Assembly: GCA_030044035.1 (NCBI GenBank)
Contig: JASHWN010000599.1
Location: 1-6,146 of the forward strand
Source of the DNA: Xanthobacteraceae bacterium
Lineage (GTDB): Bacteria; Pseudomonadota; Alphaproteobacteria; Rhizobiales; Xanthobacteraceae
Direction: 5' to 3'
DNA: 6,146 nucleotides
Made by a program: the position numbers and the translations under genes. Shown here in pieces: positions 1-5,544 of the stretch. How positions within the stretch are numbered: the first letter of the stretch is position 1; the number at the start of each line of letters is the position of its first letter. The notes under the pieces are model-generated. The model saw only the letters and a list, made by a program, of their open reading frames with translations, made no database searches and was not told the origin of the DNA.

Positions 1-580
1 AATAGGCCGCCGCGTTGTCATCGTTGAGCACGTCGACGTCGCCGGTCAGCGGCAAGCCCAGCATGGCGACGAGCGGCGAGGCCGTAGCGCCGCCGAGATG
101 CTCATCATCGGCCGCGATCAGCGCGCCGTCGTGAAAAGTCAGCCGCTGCGGGCGAAACAACATCTCGGCGGCGCGCAGCAGATAAACATCGTCGGTCCCG
201 TCGAGCGCGTTGCGCAGGATCACGTGCACGAGCTGATCGAGGAACAAAACCGGCGCCCGCTTTGCTTCGCGGACCAGCGCGAGATAGGCGGCTTCGACCG
301 TGTCGTGCGACGCGAGATGGTCGCGAAACGCGATCATCTGTTGCCAGTTTTCGCGCGCATCGGCATCGACAATCGCCGCGATCTCATCCGGCCGCACCGG
401 CCGCCGCGGATTCTTCAACAGTGCCGCATGCAGCGTTTGCTCGGCGGCGCAGGCGTCGGGCGGCGGCGCGAGTTCCGGCCGCGCCAGGTAGACTTTGAGG
501 AATTCGTCGGTCACCGCGAGACGGCCCTGCGCATCGCGGTCGAGCAGATGATGGCCGCAAGACAGCCAGAAATCGTTCAT
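1..580 (-). CDS. DUF6352 family protein (C-terminus cut by left edge)
   Basis: The minus-strand frame is open from an ATG at 580 to the left edge, giving 193 residues with no stop. The protein begins MNDFWLSCGHHLLDRD and contains VTDEFLKVYLARPEL (about residues 24-38), LFLDQLVHVILRNALDG (about 118-134), LFRPQRLTFHDG (about 145-156) and LNDDNAAAY at the cut end. I recognise this pattern as the DUF6352 family of Rhizobiales, whose biochemical function I do not know. It is soluble-looking, with no signal peptide or membrane segment. The start lies 7 nt after the stop of the ligase-like gene, so the two are almost certainly cotranscribed, and a purine-rich GGTGAG sits just upstream of the ATG. 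From memory, DUF6352 genes occur beside formate dehydrogenase accessory genes; a role there is inference only. Reading frame is very secure, family name fairly secure. Confidence 0.85.
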   Translation of the reverse strand, partial: MNDFWLSCGHHLLDRDAQGRLAVTDEFLKVYLARPELAPPPDACAAEQTLHAALLKNPRRPVRPDEIAAIVDADARENWQQMIAFRDHLASHDTVEAAYLALVREAKRAPVLFLDQLVHVILRNALDGTDDVYLLRAAEMLFRPQRLTFHDGALIAADDEHLGGATASPLVAMLGLPLTGDVDVLNDDNAAAY

Positions 581-587
581 GGCTTAC

Positions 588-1349
588 TCACCGCCGCGGT
601 CCGCCGGTGGCCGGGTCGAGCCACGACGGCTGCGTGAGCGGAGCGACAAGCAGTCGACGCTCGACCGCTGTCTTGCCAGCGCAGCGCACCAACAGATCGC
701 CGTTCTCGGCGATGTCGCGGCGCGCGCCTTTTTCCGGCACCAGGCGCGACAAATAGCTCTTGGCAATTTCGGCAAAGCCGTCCTGCTGCCAGGCGTCGAT
801 GGCGACCATCAGATGCCGGGCAAAGCTTTCGACCAGGCGTCCGGAGCCGAGATCGACAAAACCCTCGTCGTCGAGCGCCGCGGCGAGCGGATTGAGCCCC
901 GGCTCGTTCTCGCCGATGGCGACGGTGCGGATCATCCCGGCGAACACCAGCCATGGCGGGGCTGCGTCTTCCTTGGCGTCGGCCGGCCAGGCGAGCCGCC
1001 CGCCGCCGACCAGGCCGCCATCGACCAGAAGCGTGTCGGGCCAGGCGATGGCGATCGGCTTCTCCGGCGGCGCGTGCGCCGCGAGCGTATCGGCGAGCGC
1101 CGCCATGCCGGCGTAGATCGCGCGCCGCGCCGTGCGCAGCGGCTCGTCCGGTTCCAGCACTACGGCGAACTCGGCCAGATCGAACCGGCCGACGTGCACG
1201 AGCGTGCCGGCCCCTTCCCTGCCGGCCACCGCGACCGCGTGCGCGAACGCGTCGCCGACCTCGCGCAGCGCGATGGCGCGGAACGGCGGCGGCAGGTCGA
1301 GGCCGCCGGGAGCGGCGCGGTGCAGGCGCGTTTGGGCATCGAGCGGCAT
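588..1349 (-). CDS. Biotin/lipoate A/B protein ligase-like protein (DUF4444-type C-terminus)
   Basis: A 253-residue protein ending at a TGA at 588-590. Conserved landmarks are LDLPPPFRAIALREVGD (17-33), EGAGTLVHVGRFDLAEFAVV (45-64), WPDTLLVDGGLVGGGRLAWP (103-122), WLVFAGMIRTV (133-143), ESFARHLMVAIDAW in the later half, and a tail with SWLDPATGGPRR. This resembles the short biotin/lipoate ligase-like family of Rhizobiales, which in known relatives would activate and transfer biotin or lipoate to a carrier lysine. In the segment matching WPND...K.GG of classical biotin ligases, the position expected to hold the catalytic lysine is glycine here, so ligase activity is doubtful. The start at 1349 is chosen because the next upstream in-frame ATG (1403) overlaps a perfect TATAAT; neither start has a clear Shine-Dalgarno sequence. 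It is the first gene of an operon with the DUF6352 gene and is divergent from the 4Fe-4S gene. Confidence 0.85.
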   Translation of the reverse strand: MPLDAQTRLHRAAPGGLDLPPPFRAIALREVGDAFAHAVAVAGREGAGTLVHVGRFDLAEFAVVLEPDEPLRTARRAIYAGMAALADTLAAHAPPEKPIAIAWPDTLLVDGGLVGGGRLAWPADAKEDAAPPWLVFAGMIRTVAIGENEPGLNPLAAALDDEGFVDLGSGRLVESFARHLMVAIDAWQQDGFAEIAKSYLSRLVPEKGARRDIAENGDLLVRCAGKTAVERRLLVAPLTQPSWLDPATGGPRR

Positions 1350-1372
1350 GGCAAATGGCGTGGCAAATGGCG
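1349..1372. repeat. Two perfect tandem copies of a 12-bp unit at the ligase start
   Basis: The unit TGGCAAATGGCG occurs at 1349-1360 and again, directly adjacent, at 1361-1372 without mismatch. The first copy touches the ligase-like gene's start codon (1347-1349). If translation starts at 1349 the repeat lies in the mRNA leader just before the AUG. If it started at 1403 it would encode a TPFA-TPFA dipeat, since 12 nt keeps the frame. No function is known to me. A recent slippage duplication is the simplest explanation. Confidence 0.9.
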
Positions 1373-1401
1373 TTGTTGTCGCGGACTCGTCCTTTCCCCT
1401 C

Positions 1402-1415
1402 ATTATAACTATAAG
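1402..1415. promoter_or_regulatory. AT-rich island with candidate divergent -10 elements
   Basis: The 111-nt gap between the divergent genes (1350-1460) is GC-rich except for ATTATAACTATAAG at 1402-1415. Read on the minus strand it contains a perfect TATAAT (1407-1402), which would place a transcript start near 1395 and give the ligase-like gene a leader of roughly 45 nt. On the plus strand TATAAC (1404-1409) and TATAAG (1410-1415) could serve the 4Fe-4S gene with a leader near 40 nt. No convincing -35 hexamer was found at 16-18 bp for either direction, so the assignment rests on the -10 matches and position. Confidence 0.4.
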
Positions 1416-1460
1416 ACGTGCAGCGCGGGAGCCGGCCCGGTCCCGCCGCTGACGTTCAAC

Positions 1461-3485
1461 ATGACCATAGACCGGCCCAAACGCATTCTTTTGTGCTCGT
1501 GCGAGGACACGATGCCGCTCGACGCCGAGGCGGTGCGGCGCGGCAGTCGCGGCGCCGAGGTCAAAGCCGGGCGGCAGCTGTGTCGCGCCGAGCTGGAGCG
1601 CTTCCGCGGCGAAGCGCAGGCCGGCCCGCTGGTCGTCGGCTGCACCCAGGAGGCGCCGCTGTTTGGCGAAGCCGCCGGAGCCGACGCCGACCTCACCTTC
1701 GTCAATGTCCGCGAAACCGCCGGCTGGTCCGCGCAGGCGGCCGAAGCGGGGCCGAAAATGGCCGCGCTCGTCGCCGCCGCGAGCGAGCGCGATCCCGAAA
1801 TTCCGTTTGTCAGCCTGACCAGCGACGGCGTCATTCTGATCTACGGCCGCGACGACAAGGCGATCGAAGCCGGGATGCTGCTGAAAGAGCATCTCGACGT
1901 CACGGTGCTGTTGAGCCGCCCGCAGGACATCACGCCGCCGCGGGTCAATGATTTTCCGGTGGCGAAAGGCACGATCCGCTCGGCGACCGGGCGGCTCGGC
2001 GGCTTCGACATCGTGGTCGACGATTTCGCGTTGGCCGCACCGTCATCGCGCGGCGCGCTCGTCTTCGGCCCGGGGCGGGACGGCGCCAAATCGCGCTGCG
2101 ATATCGTGCTCGATCTGTCCGGCAACCCGCCGCTGTTTAGCGCACCGGACCTGCGCGACGGCTATGTGCGCGCCGACCCGCGCGATCCGGCGGCGCTGAT
2201 GCGCGCCGTGCTCAAGGCGCGCGATCTGGTCGGCACCTTCGACAAGCCGCGCTACATTACCTTCACCGCCGACCTCTGTGCGCATTCGCGCTCGCGCATC
2301 GTCGGCTGCCACCGCTGCCTCGATTTGTGCCCGACCGGCGCCATCGCGCCGGACGGCGATCACGTCACGATCGACGCCGCGGTCTGTGCCGGCTGCGGCG
2401 AGTGTGCCGCCGCCTGTCCCACCGGTGCCGCCGCTTACGCGCTGCCGCCGGCCGATATTTTGCTGCGCAAGCTGCGCGCGCTGCTCGGCGCTTATCGCGA
2501 AGCCGGCGGCAGCAACGCGATCGTGCTGCTGCACGACGAGCATGGCAGCGGACTGATCGATGCGCTGGCGCGACACGGCGCCGGTCTGCCGGCCAACGTG
2601 CTGCCGCTCGCCGTCAATGAAGTGACGCAGATCGGGCTCGAAGCGGTCGCCGCCGCGTTTGCCTACGGCGCGAGCGACGTGCGCATCGTGCTGCGGGCAA
2701 AACCGCGTCACGACATTGCCGGCCTGCGCCAAACCGTCGGCTTCGCAGCTCCGATCTTGAATGCGCTCGGTTTCGGCTCGGTCGAGACCATCGAGACCGA
2801 CGATCCCGATGCGCTTGGCGCAGCGCTTGCCGAGATCGCGCCGCACGCACCAGCGCCGCGGCCGGCGAGCTTCACGCCGTTCGGCGGCAAGCGCGAGGTG
2901 CTGCTCTTGGCTTTGCGCGAGCTGCAGCGCGCCGCCCCGACGCCCGTCGAAGCCGTCGCACTGCCTGCCGGCGCGCCGTTCGGGGCGATCGAAGTCGATA
3001 AAACGGGCTGCACGCTCTGCCTCGCCTGCGTCAACGCCTGCCCGACCGGCGCGCTCGGCGACGACCCGGATCGGCCGCTCCTTCGCTTCCGCGAGGACGC
3101 CTGCGTGCAGTGCGGGCTGTGCAAGGCGACCTGCCCGGAAAAAGTGATTACGCTCAAGCCGCAGATCGATTTTGCCGCGGTCACCGCGCCGGCGCGCGTG
3201 CTCAACGAGGAGGAACCGTTCTCCTGCATCCGCTGCGGCAAGCCGTTCGGCGTCAAAAGCGCCATCATGGCGGTGAGCAAAAAGCTCGAAGGCCGGCACT
3301 GGATGTATGAAGCGGGCTCCAAGCGCCTTGATCTCATCAAAATGTGCGACGATTGCCGCGTCGCCGTCATCAGCGAAGAGGAGTTCGACCCGCACGCCGC
3401 GCCGCCACGCCCGACGTTGCGCACCACGGAGGATTATTTGCGCGAGCGCGAGGCGGCAGCGAAGGGCGAGAAGCAATCGCAGTAA
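1461..3485 (+). CDS. Multi-cluster 4Fe-4S ferredoxin-type electron-transfer protein, HdrA-like N-terminus
   Basis: A 674-residue cytoplasmic protein without signal peptide or membrane segment. Residues 1-70 carry four cysteines (C12, C14, C41, C61) in RILLCSC and VVGCTQEAPLF contexts, resembling the N-terminal cluster-binding part of heterodisulfide reductase HdrA. A ferredoxin-like segment follows: C283-C286-C290P with C273 ten residues upstream, then canonical C309-x2-C312-x2-C315-x3-C319P. A cysteine-free alpha/beta region (about 354-412) leads to a second segment with two canonical motifs, C517/C520/C523/C527P and C548/C551/C554/C558P. The C-terminus has C589-x2-C592 and C629-x2-C632, suggesting a zinc or iron knuckle. 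Four ferredoxin-type clusters plus a probable N-terminal one imply an electron conduit; partners are not visible. It is divergent from the ligase/DUF6352 pair. Relatives occur near formate dehydrogenase genes, so that partner is a guess. The frame is open far upstream, but codon content before 1461 is antisense to the ligase; the family-like MTIDRPKRILLCSC supports this start despite a weak ribosome site. Confidence 0.92.
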   Translation: MTIDRPKRILLCSCEDTMPLDAEAVRRGSRGAEVKAGRQLCRAELERFRGEAQAGPLVVGCTQEAPLFGEAAGADADLTFVNVRETAGWSAQAAEAGPKMAALVAAASERDPEIPFVSLTSDGVILIYGRDDKAIEAGMLLKEHLDVTVLLSRPQDITPPRVNDFPVAKGTIRSATGRLGGFDIVVDDFALAAPSSRGALVFGPGRDGAKSRCDIVLDLSGNPPLFSAPDLRDGYVRADPRDPAALMRAVLKARDLVGTFDKPRYITFTADLCAHSRSRIVGCHRCLDLCPTGAIAPDGDHVTIDAAVCAGCGECAAACPTGAAAYALPPADILLRKLRALLGAYREAGGSNAIVLLHDEHGSGLIDALARHGAGLPANVLPLAVNEVTQIGLEAVAAAFAYGASDVRIVLRAKPRHDIAGLRQTVGFAAPILNALGFGSVETIETDDPDALGAALAEIAPHAPAPRPASFTPFGGKREVLLLALRELQRAAPTPVEAVALPAGAPFGAIEVDKTGCTLCLACVNACPTGALGDDPDRPLLRFREDACVQCGLCKATCPEKVITLKPQIDFAAVTAPARVLNEEEPFSCIRCGKPFGVKSAIMAVSKKLEGRHWMYEAGSKRLDLIKMCDDCRVAVISEEEFDPHAAPPRPTLRTTEDYLREREAAAKGEKQSQ

Positions 3486-3506
3486 CAAAAAGCGAACGGC
3501 TCAATT

Positions 3507-3794
3507 TCAGAAGCTGTCTGGCCAACGGCGAGCGCTGTGATACACCCGCAAAATCTGGATTGTTTCCCGCTGTACGCGGTACGGGACAATATATGGCGTC
3601 CGCGGAATGACCAGTTCACGGGTACCAGGCACGCGGCCAGGGCGTCCCATCTGCGGATGGTTCGGCAGCAAATCCTCGACATCGTGTAGGATGCGCAAGA
3701 CGACGCGCTGCGCGCCGGCGGGACTCTCCTCGGCAATATAGGCTCTGAGCGAATCGAGATCTTGGATCGCTTTCAGCGACCACAGGATCTTCAT
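3507..3794 (-). CDS. RelE/ParE family type II toxin
   Basis: A 95-residue basic protein with the length and fold signature of the RelE/ParE superfamily: N-terminal MKILWSLKAIQDLDSLRAY, an alpha-helical hairpin to about residue 45, then beta-strand blocks GRPGRVPGTRELVI (50-63), TPYIVPYRV (66-74) and ILRVYHSARRWP (81-92). The central RVPGTRELVI and the closing H.ARRWP are typical of ParE-like members, which act on gyrase, while RelE-like members cleave ribosome-bound mRNA; sequence alone does not decide between them. All expected blocks are present and the gene looks intact. Its ATG overlaps the antitoxin's TGA in an ATGA at 3794-3791, the classic translationally coupled arrangement. It converges with the 4Fe-4S gene, with 21 nt between the stop codons. 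Base composition is visibly less GC-rich than the neighbours. Confidence 0.93.
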   Translation of the reverse strand: MKILWSLKAIQDLDSLRAYIAEESPAGAQRVVLRILHDVEDLLPNHPQMGRPGRVPGTRELVIPRTPYIVPYRVQRETIQILRVYHSARRWPDSF

Positions 3795-4063
3795 TTCGCG
3801 GAACGCCCAGGTACCGGCCGCTCGCGCTTGCGGCCCCAGGACTTCACCCAGTCCTTGACCTCTTCATGTGGCACGCCTTCACCGCGGTCCAGCGAAGCGA
3901 TTGCCTCCTTGACGCCGGCAACCTGCCATTCGTTCACATCGAGATAGTCGTTGAGTGCCTCGGCGGCGAGAAACGACCGGCTGCGTCCGGTACTCTTGGC
4001 GAGCTTCTCCAAACGCTTTTTGACTTCGGGATCGACCCGAACGGTAAAAGTCGTTGATGACAT
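3791..4063 (-). CDS. Ribbon-helix-helix (CopG/ParD-like) antitoxin
   Basis: A 90-residue protein directly upstream of the toxin. Residues 5-42 fit a ribbon-helix-helix DNA-binding domain: the strand TFTVRVDPEV, helix KKRLEKLAKSTGRSRS and helix FLAAEALNDYLDV. The C-terminal half, including WQVAGVKEAIASLDRGEG and PHEEVKDWVKSWG, is charged and helical, as expected for the part that wraps the toxin. Known relatives dimerise, repress their own promoter and neutralise the toxin by direct binding. The ATG at 4063 is preceded by a weak GGA about 8 nt upstream. The stop overlaps the toxin start by 4 nt. An inverted repeat over the candidate promoter just upstream would suit autoregulation. Intact, with no sign of decay. 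Confidence 0.93.
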   Translation of the reverse strand: MSSTTFTVRVDPEVKKRLEKLAKSTGRSRSFLAAEALNDYLDVNEWQVAGVKEAIASLDRGEGVPHEEVKDWVKSWGRKRERPVPGRSAK

Positions 4064-4072
4064 GATCTATTC

Positions 4073-4100
4073 CGTGCTCGATTGTGTACATCTTAGCACG
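4073..4100. promoter_or_regulatory. Inverted repeat, candidate antitoxin operator
   Basis: CGTGCT (4073-4078) and AGCACG (4095-4100) form a perfect 6-bp inverted repeat separated by 16 bp, and the spacer contains the palindrome TGTACA (4085-4090) almost at its centre. The repeat covers the candidate -10 and transcript start of the toxin-antitoxin operon, where a ribbon-helix-helix repressor would be expected to bind. Operator function is inferred from position; a 6-bp repeat can arise by chance. Confidence 0.4.
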
Positions 4101-4118
4101 CTTGATGAATATAGGCAA
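4090..4118 (-). promoter_or_regulatory. Candidate sigma-70-type promoter of the toxin-antitoxin operon
   Basis: Read on the minus strand, TTGCCT (4118-4113, 4 of 6 consensus bases) is followed after exactly 17 bp by TAAGAT (4095-4090, 4 of 6). The predicted transcript would start near 4083, about 20 nt before the antitoxin ATG, a short leader usual for such modules. The match is moderate and no start-site data exist. Confidence 0.45.
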
Positions 4119-4228
4119 TGTGAACGACCGCGCCAATCCAATGCCGGCGACCATCCGCCTCATTTCGCAACGCTCGGGATTACATTTCGCGGCCGCTCAA
4201 TCCGAGCTAAGCTGTCAGGCAGCAGATC

Positions 4229-4233
4229 GAGGA
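4229..4233 (+). promoter_or_regulatory. Shine-Dalgarno site deciding the amidohydrolase start
   Basis: GAGGA lies 8 nt before the ATG at 4242, the best ribosome site in the window. It decides the start, because the frame is open upstream as far as 3951 across the antitoxin gene and intergenic DNA. I found no convincing -35/-10 pair for this gene between 4120 and 4228. Confidence 0.7.
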
Positions 4234-4241
4234 CCTTCCTC

Positions 4242-5537
4242 ATGACCACGAGCCCCACCACCATCGTCATCGGCAACGGCACCTTGATCGACGGCTCGGG
4301 CGCGGCGGCGCGGCGCAACGACGCCATCGTCGTCGAGGGCAACCGCATCAAGCACATCGGAGCGCTGCCGCCCGATATTGCGCTCGACGACCGCCGCAAC
4401 GTCGCGGTGATCGACGCCGCCGGGCAATGGATCATGCCGGGCCTGATCGACGCGCACTGTCACGTCTCCTACGGCTATCCGGTGATCAAGGGCGAAGGCA
4501 AAGGCCGCGGCACCACGCGGCCGGAATTTTCCACGCTCAAGGCCGCGCGCAGCGTGCAAAAGGTGCTGCGCTCCGGCGTCACCGGCATTTCGGTGCCGGG
4601 CGGCACCTGGTTCACCGACGTCGGCGTGCGCGACGCGATCAAGCTCGGCCTGATGGAAGGCCCGCGCATGTACGTCGCCGGCCGCATGATCGTCACCTAC
4701 GGCTGCATCGAGGACGACGAGCCGTCATGGGAAGGCACGCCCGATCATTCGATCGGCAAATTGTGCAACACCGCCGACGAGATGGTCACCGAGGTGCGGC
4801 GCCAGGGCAAGCACGGCGTCAACTTCATCAAGATGGCGGACAGCCGCTCCGGCGAATCGCAGATGCTGGCGCGCGAAGAAATCGCCGCGGTGGTGGCCGA
4901 GGCGCATCGCCGCAATCTGCGCGTCGGCATTCACTCGCGCGGCGCCGGCTCGACCCGCGCCGCCGCCGAAGCCGGCGTCGACTGGATCATCCACGCCGAT
5001 CTCGCCACCGACCGCGATCTCGAGGCGGTCGCCAAGGCCGGCATGCCGATCATTCCGACCGCGACCTTCCTCGCCATGGTGGTCGAGCTCGGCACCAAAG
5101 TCGGCGCCGAGCAGGTGCAGCTCGATATCGACCGCATGAAGCGGCATTTCGATGCGCTCTGCCAGCTGATGCACAAGGCGCGCAAGCTCGGCATCAAACT
5201 CCTGGTCGGCACCGACACCGGCAACAATACCTTCATGCGCTACGGCGAGGTGCACGCCAAGGAGCTGGAGATTTTCGTCAAATACGGCGGCTACTCGCCG
5301 CTCGAAGCCATCAAAGCGGCGACGCACGACAATGCTTACGCGATCGGCCTCGAAGGCCAGGTCGGCGAGTTGGCGTCGGGAAAGCTCGCCGACCTGATCG
5401 TGCTCGACCGCGATCCGCTCGCCGACATCACCGTGCTGCAGGGCGGCAAGCACCTGACGCACGTTATCAAGGACGGCAAGATCGTCGATCTGGCGCCGCG
5501 CGAGGACATGCTGACGTTCCGCGAAGCGGCGGAATAG
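4242..5537 (+). CDS. Metal-dependent amidohydrolase family protein (imidazolonepropionase/prolidase-like)
   Basis: A 431-residue enzyme of the amidohydrolase superfamily. The N-terminal beta domain reads IGNGTLIDGSGAAA, followed by MPGLIDAHCHVS with metal ligands H72 and H74. Further candidate ligands are K197 in FIKMADSR (probably the carboxylated bridging lysine of two-metal members), H231 in VGIHSRGAG, H251 in WIIHADLATD and D325 in VGTDTGNN. The C-terminal GELASGKLADLIVLDRDPLA completes the beta domain. All catalytic ligands of a binuclear enzyme are present, so it should be an active cytoplasmic hydrolase. Relatives cleave Xaa-Pro or Xaa-Arg dipeptides, cyclic amides or similar C-N bonds; substrate cannot be assigned here. 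No pathway neighbour is visible: upstream is a divergent toxin-antitoxin module and downstream a repeat and a convergent DoxX gene. Length is normal for the family. Confidence 0.92.
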   Translation: MTTSPTTIVIGNGTLIDGSGAAARRNDAIVVEGNRIKHIGALPPDIALDDRRNVAVIDAAGQWIMPGLIDAHCHVSYGYPVIKGEGKGRGTTRPEFSTLKAARSVQKVLRSGVTGISVPGGTWFTDVGVRDAIKLGLMEGPRMYVAGRMIVTYGCIEDDEPSWEGTPDHSIGKLCNTADEMVTEVRRQGKHGVNFIKMADSRSGESQMLAREEIAAVVAEAHRRNLRVGIHSRGAGSTRAAAEAGVDWIIHADLATDRDLEAVAKAGMPIIPTATFLAMVVELGTKVGAEQVQLDIDRMKRHFDALCQLMHKARKLGIKLLVGTDTGNNTFMRYGEVHAKELEIFVKYGGYSPLEAIKAATHDNAYAIGLEGQVGELASGKLADLIVLDRDPLADITVLQGGKHLTHVIKDGKIVDLAPREDMLTFREAAE

Positions 5538-5544
5538 CGGTCCA

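Noticed and set aside
98..637. Plus-strand 179-codon open frame at the left end
   Set aside because: Antisense to the DUF6352 gene, whose minus-strand reading gives a recognisable protein.
579..1460. Upstream in-frame extension of the 4Fe-4S gene
   Set aside because: The extension is antisense to the ligase-like gene and through the intergenic region; the family-like N-terminus begins at 1461.
1350..1892. Upstream in-frame extension of the ligase-like gene
   Set aside because: It would run antisense through the 4Fe-4S gene and across the putative promoter; family similarity begins shortly after 1349.
2043..3488. Long minus-strand open frame (481 codons) opposite the 4Fe-4S gene
   Set aside because: Composition is Arg/Ala/Gly-rich without family signature, and the plus strand carries four clear ferredoxin motifs; it is a GC-rich antisense shadow.
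3486..3506. Terminator between the convergent 4Fe-4S and toxin genes
   Set aside because: Only 21 nt long with no stem seen; the A-run after the 4Fe-4S stop lacks a preceding hairpin.
3951..4241. Upstream extension of the amidohydrolase
   Set aside because: It runs antisense through the antitoxin gene, and a good Shine-Dalgarno sequence and the typical N-terminus place the start at 4242.
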